Source: Frondihabitans sp. PAMC 28766
GTDB taxonomy: Bacteria > Actinomycetota > Actinomycetes > Actinomycetales > Microbacteriaceae
Reading direction: 5' to 3'
DNA length: 64,000 bases
Assembly (NCBI RefSeq): GCF_001577365.1
Contig: NZ_CP014513.1
Span: forward strand, 3,472,001 to 3,536,000
Position numbers and translations under genes: made by a program. The notes below the pieces were generated by a model that saw only the letters and a program-made list of their open reading frames with translations, searched no databases and had not been told where the DNA came from. Position 1 is the stretch's first letter. The number at the start of each line of letters is the position of its first letter. Shown one piece after another: positions 1-8,047 of this stretch.

Positions 1-72
1 CGGCGGCCCCTCGCCGACCTGGTCGGCCAGGTGCAGCAGCGGAGGCTTCGGTGTGCGGATCTTCGGGCTCAC
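1..72 (-). CDS. 5' fragment of a gene leaving the window (possibly alpha/beta hydrolase)
   Basis: Reading leftward from a GTG at 72, 24 codons stay open to the window edge (start MSPKIRTPKPP, end GEGPP). An AAGGGA sequence lies just upstream of the GTG and could be the ribosome binding site. The final LADQVGEGPP resembles the stretch that precedes the first strand and HG motif in alpha/beta hydrolases, but the diagnostic part lies outside the window. The family assignment is therefore only a guess. Confidence 0.35.
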   Translation of the reverse strand, partial: MSPKIRTPKPPLLHLADQVGEGPP

Positions 73-178
73 GGGTCCCTTCGTGGCGGAACGGCTCGAA
101 TGCGGGCGACACTCGATTATGTCGCGCCGCTCGCCCGAGCGTGGCTGCGGCACCTCCTGGTGACGGGTCGCACCGCGC

Positions 179-1261
179 CTAGGTGTGGTGCGAGCTGCCA
201 GCCGCAGGTGCCGCGGCGGCAACGCGCAGCGGCCCGCAGCCGCAGGACTCCCGCGCGACGAGCGACACCTCGAAGTCGCGGCGGCTCCAGCCCGCGATGC
301 CCTCGACGATGTCGAGCAAGCGGCCGGTGGCGGCGCGCGCCATCTCCTCGGCGGGCACGTGGATCGTGGTGATGCTGGGGCTGACCGCCCGCGACAGGCC
401 GAAGTCGTCGAATCCGATGATCGAGACGTCGGCGGGCACCCGCACGCCCTGGCGCCGCAGCTCCTGGATCGCGCCGTAGGCCATGTCGTCGTTGGCGAAG
501 AAGATCCCGTCGAAGTCCGTCACCGATGCCCCGAGCCGCAGGATCGCGTCCGCTCCACCGCCTTCGCTCAGGTCGCCTTCCACGATCATCGAGCCCGAAG
601 AGATGCCCGCCGCCTCCACCGCCGACGTGAAGCCGATGCTGCGGTCGAGACCGGTCTGGTGGTCGAGCGGCCCTGCCACGTGCAGCAGCCGAGTGCGCCC
701 GTGCACCCCGATCAAGTGGTCGGTCGCGAGGACGGACGCGGCCCGGTCGTCGACGCCGACGGTCACGGGATCCTGCAGGTAGGGGAAGTTGCCGATGAGC
801 ACGACGGGCACGCCGCCCTCGTTGAGCCGTTCGACGGTCGAGTCGTCGATCGCCGCGCTGGTGACGATCGCGCCGTCGACCATGTTCGAGCGCATCACGC
901 GCTCGTAGGCGGTCAGCCCATTATCCTGGTCGGCGTTCGTCGAGATCAGCACCTGGATGTTGCGCTCGTTCGCGGCCTCGATCACCCCCTGCAGCACGTG
1001 CGTGAAGTACGCGTGGCCGAAGACGTGGGTCGCCGTCGTCGGCACGATCAGCGCGATCGTGTCAGCGCGCTGGCTGCGCAGCGCCCGGGCGGCCGACGAA
1101 CCGACGTACCCGAGCTCGGCGGCGGCGTTCTGGATGTCGAGGCGCTTCTGCTCGCTGATGCGACCCCGCCCGAGCAGCGCCATCGACACCGCCGCCGGGG
1201 TGACGCCGACGCGCTCGGCGACGTCGCGGAGGGTGACCCCGCCTTTCGACACTTTCGGCAT
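179..1261 (-). CDS. LacI-family transcriptional regulator
   Basis: A DNA-binding repressor of about 360 residues. The N-terminal LacI helix-turn-helix reads VTLRDVAERVGVTPAAVSMAL, and a periplasmic-binding-protein-like sensor domain follows, ending with the typical IGFDDFGLSRAVSPSITTI stretch. An in-frame extension to 1294 exists, but the ATG at 1261 puts the helix-turn-helix at the usual distance from the N-terminus. The gene lies 49 bases downstream of the glycosidase gene on the same strand, so it is probably the last gene of, or an independent unit behind, the sugar ABC operon. An AATCGAT operator-like site lies just upstream, as it does in front of the operon and the GH54 gene. I infer a local arabinoside repressor. 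The C-terminus is Ala-rich and ends in two histidines. Confidence 0.9.
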   Translation of the reverse strand: MPKVSKGGVTLRDVAERVGVTPAAVSMALLGRGRISEQKRLDIQNAAAELGYVGSSAARALRSQRADTIALIVPTTATHVFGHAYFTHVLQGVIEAANERNIQVLISTNADQDNGLTAYERVMRSNMVDGAIVTSAAIDDSTVERLNEGGVPVVLIGNFPYLQDPVTVGVDDRAASVLATDHLIGVHGRTRLLHVAGPLDHQTGLDRSIGFTSAVEAAGISSGSMIVEGDLSEGGGADAILRLGASVTDFDGIFFANDDMAYGAIQELRRQGVRVPADVSIIGFDDFGLSRAVSPSITTIHVPAEEMARAATGRLLDIVEGIAGWSRRDFEVSLVARESCGCGPLRVAAAAPAAGSSHHT

Positions 1262-1276
1262 GGTCCTCCCCGCCCG

Positions 1277-1293
1277 TCTGATTGATCGATTCA
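1277..1293. promoter_or_regulatory. Probable LacI operator in front of the regulator gene
   Basis: On the minus strand the sequence is GTGAATCGATCAATCAG, which closely matches GATTAATCGATCAAGCG at 5802-5818 upstream of the binding-protein gene. The ATCGAT core is palindromic. Its place 16-32 bases before the regulator start suggests autoregulation. This is inferred from sequence similarity only. Confidence 0.5.
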
Positions 1294-1310
1294 CCGAAAC
1301 CGTAGCGGTC

Positions 1311-2618
1311 TCAGCCTGCCGACGACGACACCCGCGCCCCGAGAGCGAAACTCGCCGCAGCGCTCGTCTCGACCCGGGTCAGCTGCCGGTCGGCGATCGA
1401 CACGAGGCCCATGCGGCGGAAGAAGGGCGTGAGGTCGTCGCTCTTCTCGGCGAACCTCTCCTCCGACGCCTGCAGCCCGGCACTGGCGTCGAGCACGAAC
1501 TCTTCGACGTTCTGCCCGCCCGAGGCGTACGACCAGTCGACGAAATCGAACAGCGGCCACCAGGTGTAGCCGCGGATGTCGCATCCTGACGCCTTCATCT
1601 CCTGCACGAGCGCCATCGACGACTCGAGCCACTCCTGTCTGACGAGGGCGGTGCCCTCGATGCTCGTCTCGGTGACCACCATCGGCAGACCGTAGCGGCG
1701 GCCCGCGTCTTCGAGCACCGCCCGCAGCCCGTCGACCCCGCGGTTCGCGGTGACCTGCGCGATCCCACCGTCGAGGGGGCGCAGGATCCGCGGAGTGAGA
1801 TCCGGGTAGTAGTTGACGCCGAGCACATCGATCTCGGGCACGCCCTCTGTGAACTCCAGGAGGCGCAGCGGCGGGGCGCCCTGGTCGACGAGCCACGGCC
1901 ACAGCGGATGCTGCTCGTCGACGCGGCCCAGCAGCAGCTCGGTGGGGAGCCGCGCGATGGCCTCGTGATGCGCCACGTCGGGCACCAGAGCGGGGTCTTC
2001 GGTCTCGTAGATCGCCGACGCCTCGACGTGCACGATGGTCGCGTCGGAGTTGGCCTTTCGGATGGCCGCGATGCTGCGCCGCAGGCCGTCGACGATCTGC
2101 AGCGTGACGCGCGTCCAGCCGCTCCAGCCGCTCAGTGCCGGTGGCCAGACACCGCGCAGGCCGCAGAACGACGCCGTCGTGATCGGCTCGTTGAGCGGGG
2201 TGATGTGGTCGACGACACCGCGGTAGCGCTCGGCGAACCTGCCCGCGAAGAGCGCGATCGCCTCGGGGTAGCCCTCGTCGTCGAACGACCGGGTGAGCCA
2301 GGTCGGCGTGCCGTAGTGCACGAGGTCGGCGACGATCGTGAGCCCGAGGGTGTTCACGGCGTAGTCGAACCGCTCGTCGAGCACGCTCCAGTCGAACATG
2401 TCAGGGCCGGTGTGAGTGAGCGGCCAGCTGACCCCGTAGCGGACGCCGGTCGCACCAAGGGCGACGACGCGGTCGAAGTCCTCGCGCCAGTGGTCGTCGT
2501 GGCCGGTCAGCCGATGCTCGTCGAGCTGGCCCATGGCCGAGCCCTCCGGCGGATAGACGCAGGTGTCTTCGATGCCGAGCAGCCACTGCAGGCGGTCGGC
2601 GTCGAAATAGGCGCTCAC
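1311..2618 (-). CDS. Glycoside hydrolase, family 1-like, intracellular
   Basis: A 435-residue (beta/alpha)8-barrel glycosidase of the GH1/clan A type. The acid/base glutamate is visible in TPLNEP (Glu144) and the nucleophile in VVTETS (Glu317). The segment FDFVDWSYASGG near residue 380 matches the late aglycone-side strand of GH1 enzymes. There is no signal peptide, so it should act in the cytoplasm on small glycosides brought in by the adjacent ABC transporter. The start is a GTG four bases after the stop of the permease gene, so translation is probably coupled. The enzyme sits in an operon opposite a secreted arabinofuranosidase, so an arabinose-containing oligosaccharide is a reasonable substrate, but the sequence does not prove it. 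It is slightly shorter than classical GH1 beta-glucosidases. Confidence 0.8.
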   Translation of the reverse strand: MSAYFDADRLQWLLGIEDTCVYPPEGSAMGQLDEHRLTGHDDHWREDFDRVVALGATGVRYGVSWPLTHTGPDMFDWSVLDERFDYAVNTLGLTIVADLVHYGTPTWLTRSFDDEGYPEAIALFAGRFAERYRGVVDHITPLNEPITTASFCGLRGVWPPALSGWSGWTRVTLQIVDGLRRSIAAIRKANSDATIVHVEASAIYETEDPALVPDVAHHEAIARLPTELLLGRVDEQHPLWPWLVDQGAPPLRLLEFTEGVPEIDVLGVNYYPDLTPRILRPLDGGIAQVTANRGVDGLRAVLEDAGRRYGLPMVVTETSIEGTALVRQEWLESSMALVQEMKASGCDIRGYTWWPLFDFVDWSYASGGQNVEEFVLDASAGLQASEERFAEKSDDLTPFFRRMGLVSIADRQLTRVETSAAASFALGARVSSSAG

Positions 2619-2622
2619 GCGA

Positions 2623-3534
2623 TCACTTCAATCCGGTGTTCGAGATGCCAGCGACGAAGAACCGCTGGGCGAGGAAGAAGGCGACGGCGATCGGCACCAG
2701 CGAGATGACAGCGCCTGCGAGCAGCACGGCGTGGTCCGTCACGTGCTGGCCGCCGAAGAGCGCGAGCCCGGCAGGCAGAGTCTGCAGGGTCGGCGACGAC
2801 GTCACGACGAGGGGCCACAGCAGGTCGTTCCACAGGGCCGTGAAGTTGAGCAGCGCGACGGTCGCGATGGCCGGCTTCGCCAGCGGCAGGATGATGCGCG
2901 AGTAGATCCTGAAGTGGCCCGCGCCGTCGAGACGCGCGGCCTCGTCGAGCTCTTTGGGGATCGACACGAAGAACTGCCGGAACAGGAAGATGCCGAAGGC
3001 GCTGGTGGCACGCGGGATGATCAGGCCCTGGTACGAGTTGAGCCAGCCGAGGTGGAAGAGCTCGATGAACACCGGGATCAGCGTGACCTGGAAGGGCACC
3101 ATCAGCGTCACGAGCACGAGCCAAAAGGCGATCGTGCGGCCGCGGAACTCGATCCGGGCCAGCGCGTACGCGCACATCGAGTCGAAGAACAGCGTCGCGA
3201 GCGTCGTGACGCCGGCGAAGATCACGGTGTTGAGCAGGAGGCGGAGGAAGGGCAGTTGCTGCCACACGCCCTCGTAGCCGTGCAGGGTCCAGTGCGTCGG
3301 CAGCAGGTTCGCCGGGTGCCCGAAGAGGTCGGCCTCGCTGCGGAAGGAGGTGCCGATCATCCAGATGAAGGGCACGATCGCGACGATGACGCCGATGCCG
3401 ACGGCGACCCACTTGACGACATCGACGGCGTCGACGTGACGTGCCGCCTTGCGGCGACGCGCCGGGCGGCCGGGTGTCGGATGGCGGCGGGCGGGGCTCC
3501 GGGGCGGGGCCGGATCAAGGGTTCTAGTCGACAT
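2623..3534 (-). CDS. Carbohydrate ABC transporter permease (MalG type)
   Basis: A 303-residue inner-membrane permease with about six transmembrane segments; the first (VAVGIGVIVAIVPFIWMIG) follows an Arg/Pro-rich cytoplasmic tail of roughly 50 residues. The EAA loop that docks the ATPase reads EAARLDGAGHFRIYSRIILP. It pairs with the permease encoded just upstream, with an 11-base overlap between the genes. No ATPase gene is present in the operon, so a shared MsiK-type ATPase encoded elsewhere probably energises the transporter, as is usual in actinobacteria. Confidence 0.92.
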   Translation of the reverse strand: MSTRTLDPAPPRSPARRHPTPGRPARRRKAARHVDAVDVVKWVAVGIGVIVAIVPFIWMIGTSFRSEADLFGHPANLLPTHWTLHGYEGVWQQLPFLRLLLNTVIFAGVTTLATLFFDSMCAYALARIEFRGRTIAFWLVLVTLMVPFQVTLIPVFIELFHLGWLNSYQGLIIPRATSAFGIFLFRQFFVSIPKELDEAARLDGAGHFRIYSRIILPLAKPAIATVALLNFTALWNDLLWPLVVTSSPTLQTLPAGLALFGGQHVTDHAVLLAGAVISLVPIAVAFFLAQRFFVAGISNTGLK

Positions 3535-4480
3535 CGTTGTACCTGAAGAATTTGAGTTGGAGAGCGGACACGATCACGATCAGCAGGAAGAGCACCCACG
3601 AGATCGCCGACGCGTAGCCGGTCTGGAAGTTGACGAACCCGTCGCGGAACAGGAGGGTGACCAGAGTGTCGGTCTTGAACTCCGGGCCGCCGTCGGTCAT
3701 GACGTAGACGAGGTCGAAGAGCTGCAGCGACTGGATCGTCAGGATCACGGTGACGAAGAGCATCGTCGGGCGGAGAGCGGGCAGGCTGACGTAGCGGACC
3801 AGCTGGCTGCGCGACGCGCCGTCCAGGCGAGCGGCCTCGTACTGGTCTTCTGGCACGCCCTTGAGGCCGGCGACCAGGATGATCATGACGAAGCCGACGT
3901 TCTTCCAGATCGACACGAAGATGATCGTCGGGAGAGCGAGGCTGGTCGACTCGAGCCAGGCCGGCGAAGGCAGCCCGAGCTGGTGGAGGAGCCCGTCGAC
4001 CATGCCGATGTTCGGGTCGAGGAGGAAGCGCCAGACGAGGCCGACCGCGGTCAGCGAGGCGACGTACGGGAAGAAGAACGCCGACCGGATCACCCGGCTG
4101 ATCACGCTTTCGGACGACAGCGCCAAGGCGAGGAAGAACCCGAGGGCGACCAGCACGACCACCGAGATCGCCGTGATCTCGACGGTGTGGAGGAGGGCGC
4201 CCCAGAACTGCGCGTCCTTCGTCAGGGCGATGTAGTTGCCGAGGCCGATGAACGGCTGGGTGGCGGCGCCGATCGTCCAGGTGTGCAGGCTGTACCAGAA
4301 CGACTGCACGATCGGCCAGAGCACGAACACGCCCAGGATCACGAGGCTCGGCGCCATGAACATCCACGCGGCCTTCGAGCGCCAGCGCGGCCGGCCCCGG
4401 GTGGGCCGGGGCCCGTCGGTCGTGCCGCCCCGGGCGCGGGGCGCCGAAGTGGCGCCCCGCGCTTCGTTGAGTGCCGTCAT
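3524..4480 (-). CDS. Carbohydrate ABC transporter permease (MalF/UgpA type)
   Basis: A 318-residue permease with six predicted membrane helices, the first being AWMFMAPSLVILGVFVLWPI near residue 38. The EAA motif EAARLDGASRSQLVRYVSLP is near residue 215. The stop of the binding-protein gene overlaps its ATG by one base (TGATG), and its own 3' end overlaps the next permease gene, so the three components are translationally coupled. It forms the heterodimeric channel with the MalG-type partner for sugar import. Confidence 0.92.
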   Translation of the reverse strand: MTALNEARGATSAPRARGGTTDGPRPTRGRPRWRSKAAWMFMAPSLVILGVFVLWPIVQSFWYSLHTWTIGAATQPFIGLGNYIALTKDAQFWGALLHTVEITAISVVVLVALGFFLALALSSESVISRVIRSAFFFPYVASLTAVGLVWRFLLDPNIGMVDGLLHQLGLPSPAWLESTSLALPTIIFVSIWKNVGFVMIILVAGLKGVPEDQYEAARLDGASRSQLVRYVSLPALRPTMLFVTVILTIQSLQLFDLVYVMTDGGPEFKTDTLVTLLFRDGFVNFQTGYASAISWVLFLLIVIVSALQLKFFRYNDVD

Positions 4481-5745
4481 CAGCTCTTGCAGCCGGTGAG
4501 CGAGTTGATGGTCGCGGCCGCAGCCTTGGTGTCGCCGGCGACGTCGCCGTCACGGGTGACCTTCTGGATCAGCGGTACGTAGCCGTTGGCGTCGACCTGC
4601 GTGGCGCTCGGAACCTGCGGGAGGTAGAGGCGCGCATCCGGCACCTGGCTGGCGAAGACCGACACCGTCGGGTTGGCCTTGAGGGTGGCGTTGTCGCTGA
4701 GGTCGGTGCGGAGCGGCGGGAAGCCGGTCGTCTCGGAGAACTTCAGTTGCGCTGCCTTGCTCGTGTAGTAGGCGAGGAACTGCTGCGCCTCGGCCGGGTG
4801 CTTGGTCTTGGCCGAGATCGCCAGGGGGGCGGTGCTGCCGAGCGTGGTGGCCTGGCCTGTCACGGACACTGGCAGCTTGGCGATGCCGAGGTCGATGCCC
4901 GCCGACTTGTAGCCGGGGGCCGCCCACGGGCCGTTGATCTCCATCGCGGCCTTGCCTGCCGAGAAGAGCGAGTCGGCGACGGCGCCCGACTGCCCGACGG
5001 GCGAGATCTTGTCGTTCTTCACGAGGTCGACCCACGGCTGGAGGCTCTTGATGCCGGCGGCGGTCTGCACGACGCTGCAGTTCTTCGAATTGACGATGTC
5101 GCCGCCCGACAGCCACTGCAGCACCGGCCACATCTGGATGGTGTTGTTGTCGGCCAGCGACAGGCCGTAGGTGCCCCCGGTGGTGAGCTTCTTGGCATCC
5201 TGCTGGAACTCGGCCACGGTGGTGGGAGCAGAGGCGATGCCGGCCGCCTTGAAGAGCTTCTTGTTGTAGTAGAGGCTCAGTGTCGCGTAGTTGGCGGGCA
5301 CGGCGTAGAGCTTGCCGTTGTAGGTGAACTCTTTCGTGAGGGCCGAAGCGAAGTCGCTGGTGTTGATCTTCGAGTTGCCCGAGCCGGTGTCGGTGATGGG
5401 CAGCACCGAGTTCGTCTTGACGTACTGGGCGATGACGTTCGGGTCGGACGAGGGCGCCGCGATGTCGGGGCCGGTGCCGGTGAGCCAGGCCGAGGGCAGC
5501 TTCTGCTGGATGGTGTCCCACGGCTGGACGGTCATCGTCACGTGGATCTTCTTCTGCGAGGCGTTGAAGTCTTTGACGATCTGGGCGTAGCCGGGGCGGT
5601 CGCCACCGGTGAAGCCCGTCCAGACCGTCAAGTCGACGGTGCCGCCGGAGGCGGACGACCCGCTGCTGGAGGAGCAGCCGGCGAGGCCCATCCCCAGCCC
5701 GAGCACTGCGACGGCGCCGAGTGCGATTGCTTTCTTCCTGTACAT
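4480..5745 (-). CDS. Extracellular sugar-binding lipoprotein of an ABC transporter (SBP family 1)
   Basis: A 421-residue solute-binding protein. The signal peptide MYRKKAIALGAVAVLGLGMG ends in a lipobox LAGC, so Cys24 should be lipidated and the protein anchored outside the membrane. A Ser/Gly linker and then a type 1 binding-protein fold follow (LTVWTGFTGGDRPGYAQIV, later NGPWAAPGYKSAG). A strong AAGGGAGAG ribosome binding site precedes the ATG. It is the first gene of the minus-strand operon and delivers ligand to the two permeases. The upstream region carries two AATCGAT operators. The ligand is not readable from sequence; arabinose oligosaccharides are likely from the divergent GH54 gene. 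Confidence 0.93.
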   Translation of the reverse strand: MYRKKAIALGAVAVLGLGMGLAGCSSSSGSSASGGTVDLTVWTGFTGGDRPGYAQIVKDFNASQKKIHVTMTVQPWDTIQQKLPSAWLTGTGPDIAAPSSDPNVIAQYVKTNSVLPITDTGSGNSKINTSDFASALTKEFTYNGKLYAVPANYATLSLYYNKKLFKAAGIASAPTTVAEFQQDAKKLTTGGTYGLSLADNNTIQMWPVLQWLSGGDIVNSKNCSVVQTAAGIKSLQPWVDLVKNDKISPVGQSGAVADSLFSAGKAAMEINGPWAAPGYKSAGIDLGIAKLPVSVTGQATTLGSTAPLAISAKTKHPAEAQQFLAYYTSKAAQLKFSETTGFPPLRTDLSDNATLKANPTVSVFASQVPDARLYLPQVPSATQVDANGYVPLIQKVTRDGDVAGDTKAAAATINSLTGCKS

Positions 5746-5802
5746 GACTCTCCCTTGAGTTCCGTGCTGTGCGTGTGGTGCTGCGTGGTGATGAGAAGCG
5801 AG

Positions 5803-5846
5803 TGATTAATCGATCAAGCGGATCAGGTGCTTAATCGATAAATCGG
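5803..5846. promoter_or_regulatory. Two LacI-type operators upstream of the ABC operon
   Basis: Within the 322-base divergent region 5746-6067, two related palindromic sites lie 24 bases apart centre to centre: TGATTAATCGATCAAGCG at 5803-5820 and GTGCTTAATCGATAAATCGG at 5827-5846. They lie 60-100 bases before the binding-protein start, where repressor binding could block the promoter. Apart from these, the third site at 5984 and a small ACAAC-T6-GTTGT stem-loop at 5965-5980, I see nothing coding in the region. Confidence 0.65.
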
Positions 5847-5983
5847 ACTATAGCCAGCCCACGTCGCTCGGTCAACCATCTCGGGGGCGAAAGTTTTCTG
5901 GCGCTCTCGGCCGAACACGCGTATGTTCCAGGGCATCGGTCGGGTGCGACGCAGAAGTCGCCCCACAACTTTTTTGTTGTCGT

Positions 5984-5999
5984 GCTTAATCGATAAAGC
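5984..5999. promoter_or_regulatory. LacI-type operator upstream of the GH54 gene
   Basis: GCTTAATCGATAAAGC is a near-perfect palindrome matching the core of the sites at 5803 and 5827 (TTAATCGATAA). It is 68 bases before the arabinofuranosidase ATG. One regulator probably controls both divergent arms; the 179-1261 LacI protein is the obvious candidate. Confidence 0.65.
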
Positions 6000-6067
6000 G
6001 GTGTCGCTAGGGCACTGTCACCACCTCGCTCGACGCCGGGCAGCGTTGCCCGGAGAAAGCAGCCACC

Positions 6068-7945
6068 ATGACCACATCTCCCTCCTCGCGTCGGCCGAGA
6101 TCCGCGCGAGGAAAGCCCTGGCGGCGACTCCTCGCCGCCGTCATCGGCACCGGCGCCCTCGCGATCGGGTCGCTGTTCGGCATCGCCGGGCAGGCTCAGG
6201 CCGCGACCCAGCTGCCCTGCGACATCTACGGCAGCGCCGGCACCTCGTGCGTGGCCGCGTACAGCTCGGTTCGGGCGCTGTACACGAGCTACAACGGGCC
6301 GCTCTACCAGGTGCAGCGTGCCTCCGACAGCGCCACCTACGACGTCGGGGTGCTGAGCGCGGGCGGCTACGCCAACGCCGCGGGGCAGGACTCGTTCTGC
6401 TCGGGCACGACCTGTACGATCACCACGATCTACGACCAGTCGCCGCAGCACAACGACCTCACGATCGAGCCGGCCGGCGTGCAGGGGCCGGCAAACGTCG
6501 GGGCGATCGCCAACGCCCTGCCCGTGACCGTCGCCGGCCACGCCGCCTACGGAATCTACCTTCCACCCGACACGGGCTACCGCCGCGCCGGCACGACCGG
6601 CATCGCGGTGAATGGCCAGCCCGAGTCGATGTACGAGGTGGCGAGCGGCACGAACGTCAACAACGGCTGCTGCTCGGACTTCGGCAACGTCGAGACGCAG
6701 GAGCACGACACCGGCGCCAGCCACATGGACGCGCTGAACCTCGCCCTGCTCAACGCCCCCGGCAGCGCCGGGCACGGCCCGTGGGTCGAAGCCGACCTCG
6801 AGAACGGCGTCTTCGAAGGCGGCACGGCCGTCGACACGGCGAACACCGGCAACTCCAGCCCCTTCGTCACCGCCCTGCTCAAGAACAACGGGCAGAACAC
6901 GATGGCGTTGAAGGGCGGCAACTCGCAGACAGGATCGCTGTCGACGTACTACAGCGGCAACCTCCCGAGCGGTTACTCCCCCATGCATCAGGAGGGCTCG
7001 ATCGTGCTCGGCACCGGCGGCGACAACAGCAACCGCGGCACGCAGACGTTCTACGAGGGCGTCATGACCGCCGGCTACTCGACGGACGCCGCTGACAACG
7101 CCGTGCAGTCGAACATCGTCGCGCAGGGCTACAGCGCCGTCTCCACCGGTGGGGGCCCAGGATCCGAGATGGTCGGGCCGGGCGGAAAGTGCGTCGATGT
7201 CGCGGGCAACGACACGGGCGGCGACCTCGCCGTCGTGCAGCTCTACGACTGCCAGAACCTCGCCGCCGATCAGCACTGGTCGGGCAGCGCCTACGGCAAC
7301 GGCACGCTGGGCACGCTCGGGCGGTGTCTGGACATCGACGGCAACGGCACGGCGAACGGCACCCATGTCGAGCTGTACGACTGCAACGGGGCGGGCGGCC
7401 AGCAGTGGATCCAGCAGGCCAACGGATCGTGGAAGAACCCGCAGTCGGGGCGCTGCCTGGACGACCCGTCGGGCAACACCGCGAACCAGACGGCGCTGCA
7501 GCTCTACGACTGCAACGGCAACGCCGCCCAGGTCTTCCGCGTCGCGGTGCCGATCATCGGCCCAGGCGGCCAGTGCGTCGACGTCGCCGGTGACGACCTG
7601 AACCAGAACGGCCAGCAGGTGCAGCTCTACAACTGCCTCACGATCGCCTCGTTCAACCCGGCGGCGCAGGATCAGCAGTGGACGCTAGCCGCCAACGGCA
7701 CGATCCAGACGCTCGGCCGCTGTCTCGACATCGACGGCAACGGCACCGCGAACGGCACGCACGTCGAGCTGTACACGTGCAACGGGGTCGGCGGCCAGCA
7801 GTGGGTCCCGCAGGCCAACGGGTCGCTGCTCAACCCGCAGTCGGGCCGGTGCCTCGACGACCCGTCGGGCAACACCGCCAACAACACGGCGCTGCAGCTG
7901 TACGACTGCAACGGCAACGCGGCTCAGGTGTTCAGCTTCAACTGA
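6068..7945 (+). CDS. Secreted alpha-L-arabinofuranosidase, GH54 with two ricin-type lectin domains
   Basis: A 625-residue secreted enzyme that should release L-arabinofuranose from arabinan or arabinoxylan side chains. A signal peptide with a twin-Arg-rich start and a hydrophobic core (LAAVIGTGALAIGSLFGIA) ends at about AQA, residue 45. The GH54 (ArfB) catalytic domain spans residues 48-360 and begins LPCDIYGSAGTSCVAAYSSV. It keeps the family's vicinal cysteines (201-202), Glu209 in GNVET and Asp319 in GTGGDNS, which correspond to the nucleophile and acid/base of the fungal enzyme. Instead of the fungal CBM42 it carries two beta-trefoil CBM13 domains (about 369-495 and 496-625) with repeated CLDIDGNGTANGTHVELY motifs. 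GGAGAAAG lies upstream of the ATG. It is divergent from the sugar ABC operon and shares its operator. Confidence 0.92.
   Translation: MTTSPSSRRPRSARGKPWRRLLAAVIGTGALAIGSLFGIAGQAQAATQLPCDIYGSAGTSCVAAYSSVRALYTSYNGPLYQVQRASDSATYDVGVLSAGGYANAAGQDSFCSGTTCTITTIYDQSPQHNDLTIEPAGVQGPANVGAIANALPVTVAGHAAYGIYLPPDTGYRRAGTTGIAVNGQPESMYEVASGTNVNNGCCSDFGNVETQEHDTGASHMDALNLALLNAPGSAGHGPWVEADLENGVFEGGTAVDTANTGNSSPFVTALLKNNGQNTMALKGGNSQTGSLSTYYSGNLPSGYSPMHQEGSIVLGTGGDNSNRGTQTFYEGVMTAGYSTDAADNAVQSNIVAQGYSAVSTGGGPGSEMVGPGGKCVDVAGNDTGGDLAVVQLYDCQNLAADQHWSGSAYGNGTLGTLGRCLDIDGNGTANGTHVELYDCNGAGGQQWIQQANGSWKNPQSGRCLDDPSGNTANQTALQLYDCNGNAAQVFRVAVPIIGPGGQCVDVAGDDLNQNGQQVQLYNCLTIASFNPAAQDQQWTLAANGTIQTLGRCLDIDGNGTANGTHVELYTCNGVGGQQWVPQANGSLLNPQSGRCLDDPSGNTANNTALQLYDCNGNAAQVFSFN
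7321..7943 (+). repeat. Internal duplication encoding the two lectin domains
   Basis: The DNA at about 7321-7530 and 7721-7943 is nearly identical over roughly 200 bases, including the runs encoding DIDGNGTANGTHVELY and DDPSGNTAN. The similarity extends to silent positions, which suggests recent duplication or gene conversion of the lectin module inside the GH54 gene. Confidence 0.8.
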
Positions 7946-7963
7946 CGCTGCGCCCCCGCGAGA

Positions 7964-8023
7964 CCCCGTCTTTCGGTCGACCTCCCCGCGCCGCGGCGCG
8001 GGGACCTCGGCCGAAAGCCGGGG
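7964..8023. terminator. Long hairpin between convergent genes
   Basis: Arms 7964-7992 and 7995-8023 (29 bases each) pair at about 25 positions; the left arm starts CCCCGTCTTTCGGTCGAC. It fills the 102-base gap between the stops of the GH54 gene and the TetR gene and probably ends transcription from both sides. No T-run follows the stem. Confidence 0.6.
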
Positions 8024-8047
8024 CGTCACCTCGGACCAGGTCGGCAG

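Noticed and set aside
185..1285. Long plus-strand frame opposite the LacI gene, and similar long antisense frames opposite most genes
   Set aside because: Arg/Asp/Pro-rich translations typical of the complementary strand of high-GC genes, no ribosome binding sites, and the real gene on the other strand has clear family motifs.
5965..5980. ACAAC-T6-GTTGT stem-loop as an intrinsic terminator
   Set aside because: The stem is only five pairs, with the T-run in the loop instead of after the stem, and it sits in a divergent promoter region where a terminator is not expected.
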